Below, one piece after another: positions 8,336-19,479 of a DNA stretch of 64,000 nucleotides. Below the pieces are notes generated by a model. The model did not search any database. It was given only the letters and a program-made list of their open reading frames with translations, and was not told where the DNA came from. The position numbers and the translations under genes were made by a program. Source of the stretch: Meghimatium bilineatum (lineage: Eukaryota; Mollusca; Gastropoda; Stylommatophora; Philomycidae); contig CM067316.1 of the NCBI GenBank assembly GCA_034231615.1, forward strand, positions 28,148,421 through 28,212,420. The letters are read 5' to 3'. The number at the start of each line of letters is the position of its first letter. The stretch's first letter is position 1.

Positions 8336-9195
8336 CAATTCCACTGTCGCTAGTTACCTGAATTGAAACCAGGCTCTCAGATCAGAAACTGAGATAACAC
8401 TGTAGGCAAATTTTGGTTAATCTAATTACATGAGACTAATTCACCAGACAATATATTATTTAATCGAATTACATGAGACTACTTGGCGAGTGGTTCAACA
8501 TCTCGACCATGATAGACATAATTTGTCCACTACCACTGACTACGGTCATTATCACAGAAACCGACGCTCAGTACCATTCTGATATATAAAGCCAATGTCA
8601 CAGTGGGTATGATAAGCGGCAATGGAATCGCAGTATATACGCGCCGTTATTATGCAACAAACAAACAATGTAGTAGGTAAGTTACGCATTCAAATTTTCT
8701 TTTGGCACATAATGTAATAATTTACAAATGTGTCTTATCTTTTTTCTCATACAGTAATTAAAGTACATGAACAACTATACTCAGTAGGTTCACATCGTCA
8801 ACATAGATTCTCTGTCGCGTTACACTTATGAAAGTAAACCAGCATCAAAACACCAACATAATATCTTTGTTTTTGACTTGACTTTTGTTCGGAAGTAGGA
8901 ATCTAATGAATTACAGCCCACAGAAGGGATTGTAGGAGGGATGCATACGTACACAGTTGTAAAATAGATTTTAAATCAGAAGTATCAAGTCAAGAAGCAC
9001 ATAATAATTATGCTACCAAGCAATCCACGAAAAAAGTGTTTCTATCTACATAAACAACCTACAAAGATATAGACTTGTCCCATAGCCCGTTTGTTTCTAA
9101 CGGGTGTGTTCCGTATTTAAAAAGCTCTAATGACAACATACCACCTAATACACGAAAGTGATATCTTAGATGTGTTGATGATGTGTTGATGCCGG
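8336..9195. other. unassigned stretch
   Basis: No recognised coding or transposon sequence. A short motif (AATTACATGAGACTA) is repeated at about 8424 and 8466. Confidence 0.3.
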
Positions 9196-9198
9196 CCC

Positions 9199-9370
9199 AT
9201 TGCAGCACAAGTACAAGCTAAGGTATATCACAATGTAAAACATTGCAGCACAAATACAAGCTAAGGTATATCACAATGTAAAACATTGCAGCACAAATAC
9301 AAGCTAAGGTATATCACAATGTAAAACATTGCAGCACAAATACAAGCTAAGGTATATCAATATGTAAAAA
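9199..9370. repeat. 43-bp tandem repeat, about four copies
   Basis: Units start at 9199, 9242, 9285 and 9328 (ATTGCAGCACAAATACAAGC...). The first has one substitution and the last diverges at its 3' end. Confidence 0.9.
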
Positions 9371-9436
9371 TATAAATATAAAGTATATATATCACAATGA
9401 AATATTTTTGACATTTTCTACGGGGTTTCTTAAGAG

Positions 9437-10175
9437 TTATCTGCCGATCTTCTTATTCTGAAATCTCCATTTAGTCATTTGGCTGCACTGTGTTGTTAGA
9501 TCATCAGCAGAGATAGATTTTTCAGATTTGATATGCTTGACAATGCCATTAATGTAAATGAGAAAGAGGGTGCAGCTCAAAGCAGAACCATGTGGAAAAC
9601 CTTCATCTAGAACGTATTTAGATAGATGAGATTGCATTATTTATCTGTGTCTGGAATGTTCTAGCAATAATTGGTAGCATATCCTATTCAGAACGTGACT
9701 ATCAACCCAGTATATTTTGGCTGTACTGATTTTCTAGGCAATGTAAATACGTTCAGTAGTTTGCCAGTGCTTTCTGAACGAACCGGATGCACAACTGCCT
9801 GTGGCGAGGATCAAACTCGGTACAGTGGCCGTCACAGATGGGCCCTGTACCACACCGCCACAGAGCCCGGGCAGTGTGCTATGAATGAGGAAGTATTTTA
9901 TCCAGTTATATAGCTCCCACCTCAATAATCTTTATAGTCATTTTCAACATAGTCAATCATAAGGCCTGTTGCAAGTCAAAGAAGATGGCTACATTGTATC
10001 TGTTTTCCTGGAATAAATCATGGATTTTCTGTGGCAATTTAAATAGCTGGTATTCTGTGCAACTGCCTTTCATGAAGTCTGTCTGTTCATGGCAGAAGTT
10101 GTCTGATCTCTCGACTAACAGAGAGGAAGTCTCTTGACTTATTTCTTTTCTTAAAGGATTACAAAGTGTCTCCAT
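9437..10175 (-). mobile_element. decayed LINE RT, split by SINE-C
   Basis: On the minus strand 10175-9957 carries motif A-like sequence (AIFFDLQQAL, Asp present, terminal FD changed). 9637-9437 carries motif B-like (GFPHGSALSCTLF, for GVPQGSxLGPxLF) and motif C-like (SADDLTTQ, for YADDxxL) sequence. The SINE-C at 9668-9868 lies between them in the correct order for a single RT interrupted by a SINE. The PQGS-type motif B is typical of the Jockey/CR1/I groups, unlike the VRQGC type seen in the other LINEs here. Confidence 0.6.
9668..9868 (-). repeat. SINE-C copy, tRNA-derived
   Basis: The minus-strand head near 9868 reads GGGCTCTGTGGCGGTGTGG, then CCGAGTTTGATCCTCGCCA (B-box-like). The body extends to TTGGTAGCATATCCTATTC at about 9670. 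Same order as 4883-5093. Confidence 0.65.
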
Positions 10176-10390
10176 GTTTGCTCACGTTAAAAGTAGTCTA
10201 GTTATATGGACATATTTTTGGGTATCTATTTGTAATCTCCAGGAACAGTAATTCATTATCAGTTTCTCTGGCTGAAATCTTAAACGTCTGATACAGTATT
10301 ACAAGCATACCGCGGAATCACCTTTTGAGAATGACGTCCTGTTGTCTGTCTATATATAGAAGGAACGTGAAAGTGAACAGAACGTGAACA
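9875..10390. other. unassigned stretch, possible RT remnant
   Basis: A minus-strand frame at 9957-10175 contains a YNVAIFFDLQQAL block close to the VAIFLDLQKAFD motif A of LINE RTs, preceded by QTDFMKGSCTEYQLF (like QxGFRKGRST). A related frame at 9437-9637 has DEGFPHGSALSCTLFLIYIN and SADDLTTQ, resembling the G(V/L)PQGS.LSP.LF..YIND and YADD blocks. These two frames may be one decayed LINE of a type different from the others here. Confidence 0.45.
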
Positions 10391-10394
10391 GTTT

Positions 10395-10640
10395 AGCAGA
10401 AAGTGAACAGGAACTACAAAGACTAATAGATCAAGTCGATAAATCAAGTAAAGAATATGGACTAGATATAAACATTTAAAAAACCCAACCAAATTCATGA
10501 TACTTAGCAAAGTTACAGAGGAACAGGTGCTAAACATAAAAATACATGGAGAGGAACTAGAAGTAGAACATTATCTATTATCTCGGACACATAACAACAG
10601 ATACTGGCAGACGTGAAAAAGAAGTTATGAGAATGTAATA
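10395..10640 (+). mobile_element. decayed LINE-1-like fragment
   Basis: GCAGAAAGTGAACAGGAAC ... GAATATGGACTAGATATAAA and CTCGGACACATAACAACAG match the LINE-1 segment just after YADD (compare 11130-11340) with many differences and gaps. An older copy than 11119-11891. Confidence 0.6.
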
Positions 10641-10985
10641 TGAGAATATAAATGGCTAAAAGTTCTTTTAAGGACATGAGAAAAATATTTGGACACAATA
10701 TATATTTTGGAACAATATCTGCAGTCAAATATAGTAATAAAAAAAGAGCATGAAATGGTGTGCCCACTTAATGAAAAAGAACTCTTATTGGCCAGCGGCA
10801 AGAGCATACAACATGAAAATGGAAACAGCAAGATACAGAGGAAGATCAAGAATTATGTGAATTTAACGAATTATCAACATTCTGTGATGTCACAATATTA
10901 CTGCATATCAAGCAACCACACGTCCCACAGAACGAAAACCAGTAATCATTGATTCCCCAAGGCCTTACATCATAAGCTGAGAAAA
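10641..10985 (+). mobile_element. LINE-11-like 3' fragment
   Basis: GTGCCCACTTAATGAAAAAG, GCATACAACATGAAAATGG, GATACAGAGGAAGATCAAG and CACAATATTACTGCATATCAA parallel LINE-11 at 4640-4810 (GGCCACTTAATGAGAATG, AACATGCAACAGCAAAAGG, CACAATATTACTGAATATCAA). No intact frame. Confidence 0.5.
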
Positions 10986-11106
10986 GACAATATATATATA
11001 TATAGAGAGAGAGATAGATTTTAAGATAACACAGAAGCAGCACAGATAAACATGGCTAACAATAAGATGTAGCTAAAGGCATTATTTCATCCGTTTACAA
11101 ACTTCT

Positions 11107-11118
11107 CTAGTGAATGTT
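11107..11118. repeat. LINE-1 target-site duplication, left copy
   Basis: CTAGTGAATGTT here and at 11892-11903 flank the LINE-1 copy. Twelve matching bases. Confidence 0.75.
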
Positions 11119-11891
11119 CAACAATTGTTGAAAGTGAACATGAACTACAAAGACTAATAGATAAGTCAATAAATCAAGTAATGAATATGGACTGGATATA
11201 AACATTCAAAAAACAAAAACCATGATAATCAGCAAAGACACAGAAGAACAGGAGATAAACATAAACATACAGGGAGAGAAACTACAACAAGTAAAACAGT
11301 ATCAATATCTTGGACACATAGTCACAAATGATGGCAGATGTGAAACAGAAGTTAAAAGGAGAATAGGAATGGCTAAAAGTGCCTTTATTGGAAATATCCA
11401 AGAGGAAATTATTAATATCTAAACAAATTACAAACAAGTTAAAAATGAGAATTATAAAATGCTACATCTATTCCATATTAATGTATGGCTCAGAAACATG
11501 GACACTAAATAAACAATTATAAGACAAAATTGATGCCTTTGAGATGTGGGTATATAGAAGAATAGGGAGAACATCATGGAAAGAGAAGAAAACAAATAAA
11601 GAGGTGCTAAAGACACTTAATATGAAGAAAGAACTACTAAGAGAAATAAAGATCAGGCAAATAAAATACTTTGGACACATTAAAAGACATGACACCCTAT
11701 TGAAGACCTTACTTGAGGGTAAAGTCAAAGGGAAGCGAGCAAGAGGTAGGCAGAGATACAAGTATGAGAGTAACATTACACGATGGACAGGTTACAGCCT
11801 AGCAGAGTGAACCACCAAGACAAGAGACAGGAGATGTTGGAGATACGTTGCAGCCAACCTTCGTTGCGGAGATGGTACTTGATGATGATGA
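11119..11891 (+). mobile_element. LINE-1 copy, 5'-truncated
   Basis: Nearly identical to the 3' portion of the copy at 5377-6421. The reading begins just after YADD (AESEHELQRL) and keeps YLGHIVTNDGRCE, YGSETWTL, IKYFGHIKRHD and GRQRYKYESN, ending in a GATGATGATGAC tail. Small indels break the frame near 11395-11425 and a TAA lies near 11518. Flanked by a 12-bp duplication. About 11 extra bases lie at the 5' junction. Confidence 0.88.
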
Positions 11892-12032
11892 CTAGTGAAT
11901 GTTAACACATGGGATGGGAACACTTTACATGGGATGGGAACATAGAATAGAAAATGAAACTTTGTATTTGAAGATTTATTACCCCAAATGCAGTGCAGCA
12001 TGCCACTTAATATGAACATACAATCAAGATAA

Positions 12033-12300
12033 AGGTAACCCATATCAATTAACTGCCGCAGTAGTGTGAGATGTTAGCGAACACTCATTTCAGTGACTCT
12101 GCTATCTGAGTGCGGTAGCCATCTCCTCTCCCTCGCAGTCTTTACTTTCAGGACTAATTCGGTACCCAATTAAGGATGATTCGAAACGAGGAGGTCGCTG
12201 TCTGAAAAACATTTCCGCCTCAACTGGGGAATTAACTCTGGATCACTCATATGTGAAGCCAGTGCGCTAACCACTGCGGTACACGCCCCCCCCCCCCCAC
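12033..12300 (-). repeat. SINE-B copy with poly-C at its head
   Basis: A body like 12366-12630 but more diverged. The tRNA-like head (minus strand: TGTACCGCAGTGGTTAGCGC) ends in a run of about 13 C residues at 12286-12299 where the GGGAGCC start should be. The tail side starts near 12033. Confidence 0.75.
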
Positions 12301-12353
12301 GGTATATTTCTGTAAACATGACAGCCTACAGCTCTTATGTATGTTCATAGTAT

Positions 12354-12365
12354 AATATGCACGTA
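12354..12365. repeat. SINE-B target-site duplication, left copy
   Basis: AATATGCACGTA at 12354-12365 and 12631-12642, a perfect 12-bp match flanking the SINE-B copy. Confidence 0.85.
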
Positions 12366-12630
12366 AGTAAAGTAAACCATAGCATTTATTAATACCGTTG
12401 GGTTGTGAGATGTTAGCTATCTCACATTTCAGAGGATCTGCAAATGAGGGCGGTAGCCATCTCCTCTCCCTTTCAGGCTTTACTTCCCGGATTAATCCGG
12501 TATCCAATTAAGGCTTGGTCTACCCGGGAGCCGTTGCGATTTGAAAAACATTTCCGCCTCAACTGGGGAATAAACCCAGGACCACTCATATCCTAAGCTA
12601 GTGCGCTAACCACTGCGCTACGAGGCTCCC
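12366..12630 (-). repeat. SINE-B, complete reference copy (265 bp)
   Basis: Bounded by a perfect 12-bp duplication. On the minus strand it begins GGGAGCCTCGTAGCGCAGTG with a strong A box (TAGCGCAGTGG). A weaker B box (GGGTTTATTCCC) follows about 45 bp later, then a central domain (GGCTCCCGGGTAGACC, GGATACCGGATTAATCCGGG) and a TTTACTTTACTT tail. The central GGTACC-like/CATTT/GGGT core resembles the shared domain of several invertebrate SINEs, which is family knowledge and not checked here. Transcription would be by RNA polymerase III; movement depends on a partner LINE. Confidence 0.88.
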
Positions 12631-12699
12631 AATATGCACGTACTAACTGACGAAATATAGTTGATAGTGTTACCAAGTAATTGGATGTATTGGGGATGG

Positions 12700-12704
12700 A
12701 GAGT

Positions 12705-12739
<35 letters not shown>

Positions 12740-12741
12740 CT
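12700..12741. repeat. (GA)n microsatellite
   Basis: A GAGAGAAAGAGAGAGAGAAA-type tract, interrupted purine repeat. Confidence 0.9.
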
Positions 12742-13319
12742 GAAGTATTCGGTAAACTGTACAGTGAAGTAGGTAAAGATGAGGTAAATGAGAAAGGAAA
12801 AAAAACAAGACACGTTCTCACTGAATAGGTGAAGGGAGAATAAGATAAGGAATTTGATTAAGTAAATGAAAAGTTGAACTGAAACGAGCATAGCAAGATA
12901 ACACTACCAGACATTGTGCTAGGAATTAGAGAGAGGGTATCACAGGTCTGCATGAGCTTCTGAAAAAGAGAACTTCACCGAGAACATTAGTCTTTAGAGT
13001 CTAGTCTTTAGTGATAGATAATGTGTCTCGAGCGTGTCAACTAGAGCGAACTTGACTCAGGAAGAGTGTCCATAGTGTCAATAGTTCGTGCTGTGGCATG
13101 CTAACATTTTAATGAGATTAATTGCTTGTTGGGTACGAAATGACAATACTGCACTCTGGAAAAACACATAGGTAATCAGTATGCTCAAGCAAATAATATG
13201 GATATTTTAGATTTCAAGTCGTTGCTTTAAGTCGGCATTGGTTGGGATATATATGATAAAAATAAGTATCATACTAGTAGCATATATATGACAACAATCA
13301 GTATCCTATTAACAACATT

Positions 13320-13500
13320 ACAGGATGTCAATGTGCAGTTAGAACGAGTGTTGGGCTTTTTTCTATTTCCCTTATTATTCATCACATATATTGATTGCAT
13401 AAGTAAAATTGCCAACACTAATGAAGAAGATAATCTAAACCTCGTGAGCGAACATCTTTTTGTCTCTATCGAGAACATTACGTATACACCTGACAGAAGA
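13320..13500 (+). mobile_element. LINE-8 RT fragment
   Basis: GATGTCAATGTGCAGTTAGA, CATATATTGATTGCATAAG, AAATTGCCAACACTAATGAA and GATAATCTAAACCTCGTGAG match LINE-8 at 45295-45470 (GTCAATGTGCAATTAAAC, AAATTGCCAAAACTAATGAA, GACAATCTAAAC). It covers the region from upstream of motif B to upstream of YADD. The FFLFPLLFITYIDCISKIA block corresponds to LSPLLFxIYIDxI. Confidence 0.6.
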
Positions 13501-13559
13501 AGAAAGAACAGCGACTGTAGTCTAAATATATGCACCTTGTAACGACATCAACATAGTAG

Positions 13560-14290
13560 AAGAGATATTAACATTTTTCGAAACCTTTCAGATATTAGTA
13601 AAATTAAAAACAAGGACAAGTATGGGAGATTTCAACGGGAGAATATGGTAGAAAAAAGCGCATCGTGAAACTGTTTAGGAAAATTTGGAGATACAACATT
13701 AGAAAGAAATAACAACGGGGAAGAAATGAGAAATCTGTGCATAGAGCACGGTCTGTTAATTGCAGACTCACTCTGCCAACACAGTCAAAGTATTATAAAA
13801 ACATGGGATAACATACAACAGTCATCTGAAATTGACTTCATACTCATCAGGCAGAAGCAAAAATGACATATAACTAACGCTAGAGTTTTCCCCCAAAATG
13901 GATATAGACACATACCATAAACACACGATACTAATTGTGAAAAGATTGCAGAAACTTCTTAGTCTCCATGAAAACAAATAATAAGACACTGGCAGGAAAA
14001 AGTTGTAAACCTGAAAGTATTAGAAGAACCAAGTAAACGTGAGCAAATGAAAAAAAAAGAAATGACCGCATTTTGTTCAAAGCTTAATAAAAATGAAAGA
14101 GTAAATATTCATGATGAATGGGAGATTTTCAAAAAATGAAATAACAAAGCAATGTCAAATTATATGCGGCGTATGGAGAAAAAAGACTGACAAAAAATAG
14201 CATGGTATAATGCTGAGATATAGGAAGCTATTAAACGGAAAAAGCAATACGTCAAGGATTGCCTGAAATCCAAACGACAAGAAATCTAAA
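13560..14290 (+). mobile_element. LINE APE endonuclease C-terminal half and linker, decayed
   Basis: Reading across stops and frameshifts gives MGDFNGRIW near 13623, then NNNGEEMRNLCIEHGLLIADS near 13710-13770 and SEIDFILIRQ near 13826-13855. These are the GDFN and S.IDYIL blocks of APE-type LINE endonucleases. The linker follows (IAWYNAEI.EAIKRKKQYVKD near 14200-14260). The essential N-terminal Asn/Glu motifs are absent. It lies 3' of an RT fragment, the wrong order for one element, so it is a separate insertion. Confidence 0.65.
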
Positions 14291-15145
14291 ATATCAGTAA
14301 TCTATTAGTAACATATATGTGGCACAAATCTGTATCCAACTAGTAGCATATATCATAGCACATCTAGGAGACAGTCTAAGGGCCACAGCAGCAAGTCATT
14401 TTTATCTATTTTCAACTTTACTAGGATGGTAATCCGTCAACTACATCACAACTTGTCCAGCTGTGGTGGAAATGTACAGTATCGTATCAATCGGCTAAGC
14501 TGTCACATTCAATCCCCGCCGTGGACAATGATTATGCACTCGCACCGTTCATAATGAAATGGCAATATACTGAATGTAAAATATTGCACAGAAATCGCTA
14601 CTGTCGACAAATATGCGTTGATCGCCACACACAAAAAATAGCACTAATGCGTAGGACAATGTACCGACAGCAGTAGAGTGATATATTTGCAAGAGTTTCC
14701 AAATAGATATAGTTGAAATTTACGCACATTTATGTCATAAACTTAGAATTAGATACTATTTGTACATTATGAAATTATAACTCACATGGCGCATTATCCA
14801 TTATCGCAGTACAAATAGCTCACGGTGTCCACACAAGCACGCAGAATATAGTACAATTTACTAGATGAGCCGTCAAACAACTGCAAGTATCCAATTAACC
14901 GTCTAACGTATTAATGTCCTTTACTGCACATGATGTTATATTTCGCTAGATCCAATAAATATGTACGTGCATCATGTCCAGTTTTTACATACGAATTCAA
15001 TCCTTTGATCTTTGTCGGCATACTAATTATTGAGTATCGAGAAAAGAAATGTTACCACTTCAGACAGATTATGTGCGTTGATTAGGTATATGCGTGTGTA
15101 CTATTACAATACTGTGTCCAAAATGTTTGCATATTGTGCAAGTTA
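14291..15145. other. unassigned stretch with one tRNA-like segment
   Basis: No coding sequence recognised. Contains the tRNA-like segment at 14453-14528. Confidence 0.3.
14453..14528 (+). tRNA. tRNA-like sequence, probably a pseudogene or SINE head
   Basis: A 76-nt segment whose first seven bases (TTGTCCA) pair perfectly with its last seven (TGGACAA), as in an acceptor stem. A CTGT/ACAG pair lies where a D stem would be. A TTCAATCCCC B-box-like motif lies before the 3' acceptor strand. The T stem does not pair and the anticodon stem is weak (about three pairs). A working tRNA gene is unlikely. A decayed tRNA or tRNA-derived SINE head fits better. Confidence 0.35.
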
Positions 15146-15149
15146 TATC

Positions 15150-15600
15150 TGTCTATCTATATGCTGTGGCCCTTGCTTACCTTGCGGCGTCAGGGGTTGA
15201 AGAGTTCTATAGAGATGACCTTCTTGTGTGCTGTTTGTAGGGTTGTTCCTGTGGCCTCTTTGATTTCTTTGATCCATCTTTTACATGTTGTAATCTGGCT
15301 TTATAGCCGTTATTTTTATGTCATGGCCATTTGTAGCATGCGATCTGTTAGTAGTCTGGTAGAGTGTGAAAACCACTTGATCTGTTGTCTTTTGTTGTGT
15401 TCCACTACTGGTATTGTTTTGGTTATCTGTCTGATGTTATCGTTTCTAATTATATCTCTTAATGACACTCCGAGTATTCTTCCTAGACATGTCATTTCTG
15501 CTGTCACTATTTTTCTTTTGTCGCGTGCTGTCATTGTTCAGGTTTGGCATTGGTAGCACAGTGATGGAATAAAAATAGTATTGTATAATGCAACTTCAGT
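15150..15600 (-). mobile_element. LINE-4 3' fragment
   Basis: On the minus strand the sequence encodes TARDKRKIVTAEMTCLGRILG, a DIIRNDNIRQ block, KRQQIKWFSHSTRL and a CKRWIKEIKEA-like block, then an ELFNP-like end and a GATAGACAGAT-type tail. This is the post-RT domain of LINE-4. The copy at 51035-51470 has the same orientation and layout. RT motifs are lost. Confidence 0.75.
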
Positions 15601-15604
15601 GTGT

Positions 15605-17605
15605 ATGTTTACATTTTTTTCTTGAAAATACGCGTCATCTGTCCTAGAATCTGGTATGTTTTGTTGCATCTATTTTGTATCTCTTTACTGGTTTTCCCAT
15701 CACTCGATATAAATTGTGCAAGTTACGGCAAAAAATTATTGTGAAAAAAGTTACATATTGAAGATGATTTCTTAAATTATCTGTACCCGAGATTCTTGTG
15801 TCATTGTCATTGTCATTTAGTGCGCTACAATATTGAACTAATTATTTCTATAGGTATCATTACACTAAAGTTCATAAATATTAGAATATAACGTTTCTTC
15901 TCTAATTTACTTGTCTCTATAGGTTATGTCTTCTATAATGTAAGTAAACTACATGCGAACTATGATCAGATGTTTCTGAGAAATTTAATACCAATTTTGG
16001 CTGAATGGAGGATAGACTATCATCCTTCCAATATTTCTCTTCCTCTTGTACAAATGGTTCTCACATTTCTTTCAATAATCCATGGCTACATTAGAGATGG
16101 CAGTATTTGTAAGTATTTAACATCTTTTAAGTTGATCATTTTGTTTTCTGTTGTTAACTGCGTTTGGCTGTGTTTGCATCACAAACTAAATTATATTGGT
16201 TCTAAGAGATAATGGTAAGGTCTTCAACATAAGTGACCATGTTCCTGGATTATATTGTTCATATGATATATATGTGTATGCTGTGTATCTTTCACAATTC
16301 CAAGTAATTTAGGCTTCAGTTACATTTCGCTGAATGGAATGTTGTCTTTGGTCAGGCAAATATTTATTACATATTTGGTGAATTATATTTGATGAATTAG
16401 AAACTTTATGCCATAACATTGTGAGAATTGTCATTAACAAACATGACGGTCTACCCAATGAAGGAAGTACGTGATTCACAATTCAATCTTGAAATATTTT
16501 GCCTTTAATCTATGAATGATAATCCATAGTGTATGTGGATTCTTAAACAAATATCAGTTCAGTATTTTTAGAAGCTCCTGATAGCTCCTTCCTGCATGTG
16601 CAATATCTTTCAATCATATGCTATTCTTATCTTATTGATAAGTTCTTCAATGTTATAACAGGACAAGAAGGATGCACAGTAACAGAAATGCAAGCATTCT
16701 GCTTTCAATTTTCGCAGCAACATAAATGCAACTTGTATACACTGACTCTAAAATTCAAATTTCTTTTGTGTCAACACTGAAGACGGTAATTTTTATTTTT
16801 TTATTTCATGATCCAAGATTTAAATTGTCCTCACACAAATGTGTTATTATATTTTTTTGTTTGTTATGGGGATATATCTAACTGTGTTGGAACAGCCACA
16901 GGAACCGCATTCTGAAAAAAACCCCACAAAATTAGGACAACAATTTGGATTGCTACATGCTGGATCTGTAAGGGCCTAAAGGGTGACACTCGGACACATA
17001 GTCACCATTGCTGAGCAAGCACCGCTGATAAAAATAGCAATGCAACGGTTGGCCAAGTACCAATATGGCTATGGATATCCACTGTTCGGTTTAATTAGTA
17101 AAAAAACCCTCAATGTTACATACAGTCCGACAGAGTCGGATCGATTAGCATTGATCTCAAATACAATACCTATGGTTAGCATATCCATTCTCTGAAGCAC
17201 ATCGTTCTGGAAATTATAATAGTACCAATGATACTCTACGACAGATTCGGTATGAGTCTGTCAACCAATTACATATATATAGTACTACTTTCAGGCTAGT
17301 CGCAAAGTAACGTCAAATAAAATTTGAATTGCGTTTACATTACGGGTACATACAATACGTCGTTCAATCTTCATTCAAAACATCGGAAGTGACTTCATTC
17401 ATGGCAAATAACACAGAACGATTGTGCTGCTTTTTCAAATAATAAATCATTGTGTTGTACAAATCGAATTTCTGCTTGCTGGTCTCTATCGACATCGTTA
17501 TATGAGTTTGCTGTTGTGATCTATTCATGCACTGTTTTGCATTACTTGGTTAAATGATGAACTTTGTTACCTTAATGTTTAGGATGTCTACACATGTGTT
17601 TCATA
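15605..17605. other. unassigned AT-rich stretch
   Basis: No repeat family, coding motif or RNA gene recognised. Short frames at 15970-16212 and 16983-17195 show no family motif. Confidence 0.35.
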
Positions 17606-17607
17606 TT

Positions 17608-18105
17608 ATCATGTCCTCGTGATCCTATCACATGTGTTAGTTCTTGTCGTTTTCTCGTGATCCTATCACATGTGTTAGTTCTTGTCGTTTTCTCGTGATC
17701 CTATCACATGTGTTAGTTCTTGTCGTTTTCTCGTGATCCTATCACATGTGTTAGTTGTTGTCTTCTCGTGATCCTATCACATGTGTTAGTTGTTGTCGTT
17801 TTCTTGTGATCCTATCACATGTCTTAGTTGTTGTCGTTTTCTTGTGATCCTATCACATGTCTTAGTTGTTGTCGTTTTCTTGTGATCCTATCACATGTCT
17901 TAGTTGTTGTCGTTTTCTTGTGATCCTATCACATGTCTTAGTTGTTGTCGTTTTCTGGTGATCCTATCACATGTGTTAGTTGTTGTCGTCTTCTCGTGAT
18001 CGTACCAAATACATTTGTTGTCGTCTTCTAGCGATCCTATCACATGTGCTTGTTGCTGTCGTCTACTAATAGTCTTATCACATGTGTTAGTTGTCATCTT
18101 ACGTA
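17608..18105. repeat. 38-bp minisatellite, about 13 copies
   Basis: The unit is about 38 bp (TGTGATCCTATCACATGTG + TTAGTTGTTGTCGTTTTC), with copies from 17608 to 18105. Divergence is greatest at the 3' end (17998-18090). Nearly every unit carries GTGATCCTATCAC, a perfect 5-bp inverted repeat around CCT. Variants (CTCG/CTTG, CATGTGTTAG/CATGTCTTAG) cluster in neighbouring units. Confidence 0.92.
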
Positions 18106-18106
18106 G

Positions 18107-18745
18107 TTATTCTCTAGGGCCAAAGATGGCATTTAGGACGGATGTCATAGATTTCCATGTTCGCGTTTCATTGCAATTTGTTTTAGGTCTTCATTGTTTC
18201 TGATTCCGATGATGAAGCGTTCACTTGTAATAGTTATACGTATGGTTTCTCGTGGTTTTCCTCGTTTTATCTTGCCCCTTGGTGACCACATCAAAACTTG
18301 AAAGAGAAGTCTTTTGGTATACATTCTCAGCGCGTGTCCGATGTAATTCCAGCGACGACTTCTAATATAGGTGTATACATATTTTTGTTTTGCTTCCTGC
18401 CTGACAACTGTGTTTGATTTAAAATCTGACCAATTGATCTCTACTAGACGTCTAAGACTTGGTTTTCAAAGGTGTTTAATCTTTGCTCTAATGTTGATGT
18501 TGATTTCCCAACTCTCGCATCCATATGTTGGAAATATGCAGGAGTTTAATATTTTGAGTTTTATGTTGTTTCTCGGCGTTTTTAAATGCCAGATATTTGA
18601 ATGAGTTTGCAGCCAAGGCAATACGGTTTAATATCTCTTTTGATTAATTTTCTGTTTTTGATATCTTGCTGCCAAGGTATGTGAGGTTGTTGACTTTTTC
18701 AAACGTGGTGTCGTTTAGTTTAGTCTGGGAAGTCAAGTGAATAGA
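18107..18745 (-). mobile_element. LINE-5 3' fragment
   Basis: On the minus strand this encodes LNDTTFEKVNNLTYLGSKIS near 18730-18660, an IRRRWNYIGHALRMYT-like block near 18365-18310, KRGKPRETI near 18270 and RNNEDLKQ.AMKRETWKSM near 18210-18140. These are post-RT blocks of a LINE ORF2. It has several frameshifts. The 3' end abuts the 38-bp minisatellite. A shorter piece of the same end lies at 33235-33400. Confidence 0.7.
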
Positions 18746-18749
18746 ACAT

Positions 18750-19475
18750 ATTCGAAAGCTACAACTAATGTATGATTGTGTGAACAACACTTTGAAGGGA
18801 CACTGGGTTTTAATTGACCCACTTTGATGAATGAAGAATGTAAGATGTATGCAGTACCTTCTAAATGTACGCACCGTGCACAACCGTCACGCACAGAAGA
18901 TTACTCAATAGAAGAAACAGCATTGCAGAACACAATGCAGATACATAAACTATGATCACGCTTTCAATAAGAAGAAAACTTCACAAACTGTATGAGCTAC
19001 AGACAATGTAGAAACTGTAAGTTCCAGTGGTTTATGACATGACTTTACATGTGCACAAACTAGCAGCTTACTATAGCATGCAAAGTAAGTCGATAACTGT
19101 GTCATTTGTGTTGCTAAGCATGCATTGATTATGACTCTAAGGACAAAAATTAGTCAACTTTCAGATAGTTTAGCTGCAGAGAAAAGACAAAGTAATAGAA
19201 TAAAGAAAACAATTATCGTGCCAACAGATATACTAAACAATTGTGTGTATCAGGATCAGATCATATTCATTAATTGTACATTTTCAAGAGGCATAAACAA
19301 GGAGCAGACATACTGTAAAGAAAGTATTAGCAGATTCGATGTGCACGTGGAACAGGTTATAATATGCCGAACATATACTTCAAGAGTACGAGATGCTGAG
19401 ACAAATCCAGAGAAATAAAACTGAAATCAAAGCTATATGAACCCTTCTATGAGCTAGACAAGACAGTAAGCCATA
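18750..19475. other. unassigned stretch
   Basis: A 97-codon plus-strand frame (19125-19418) is lysine/threonine-rich at the start and shows no known motif. Nothing else recognised. Confidence 0.25.
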
Positions 19476-19479
19476 TTCA

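Noticed and set aside
16983..17195. Possible Gypsy RNase H/connection fragment (LNVTY.P)
   Set aside because: Only a five-residue resemblance, with no catalytic motifs and no LTRs nearby.
17900..18097. Repetitive Thr/Asn/Asp-rich frame
   Set aside because: Translation of the 38-bp minisatellite. The 38-bp period is not a multiple of three, so no protein repeat is maintained.
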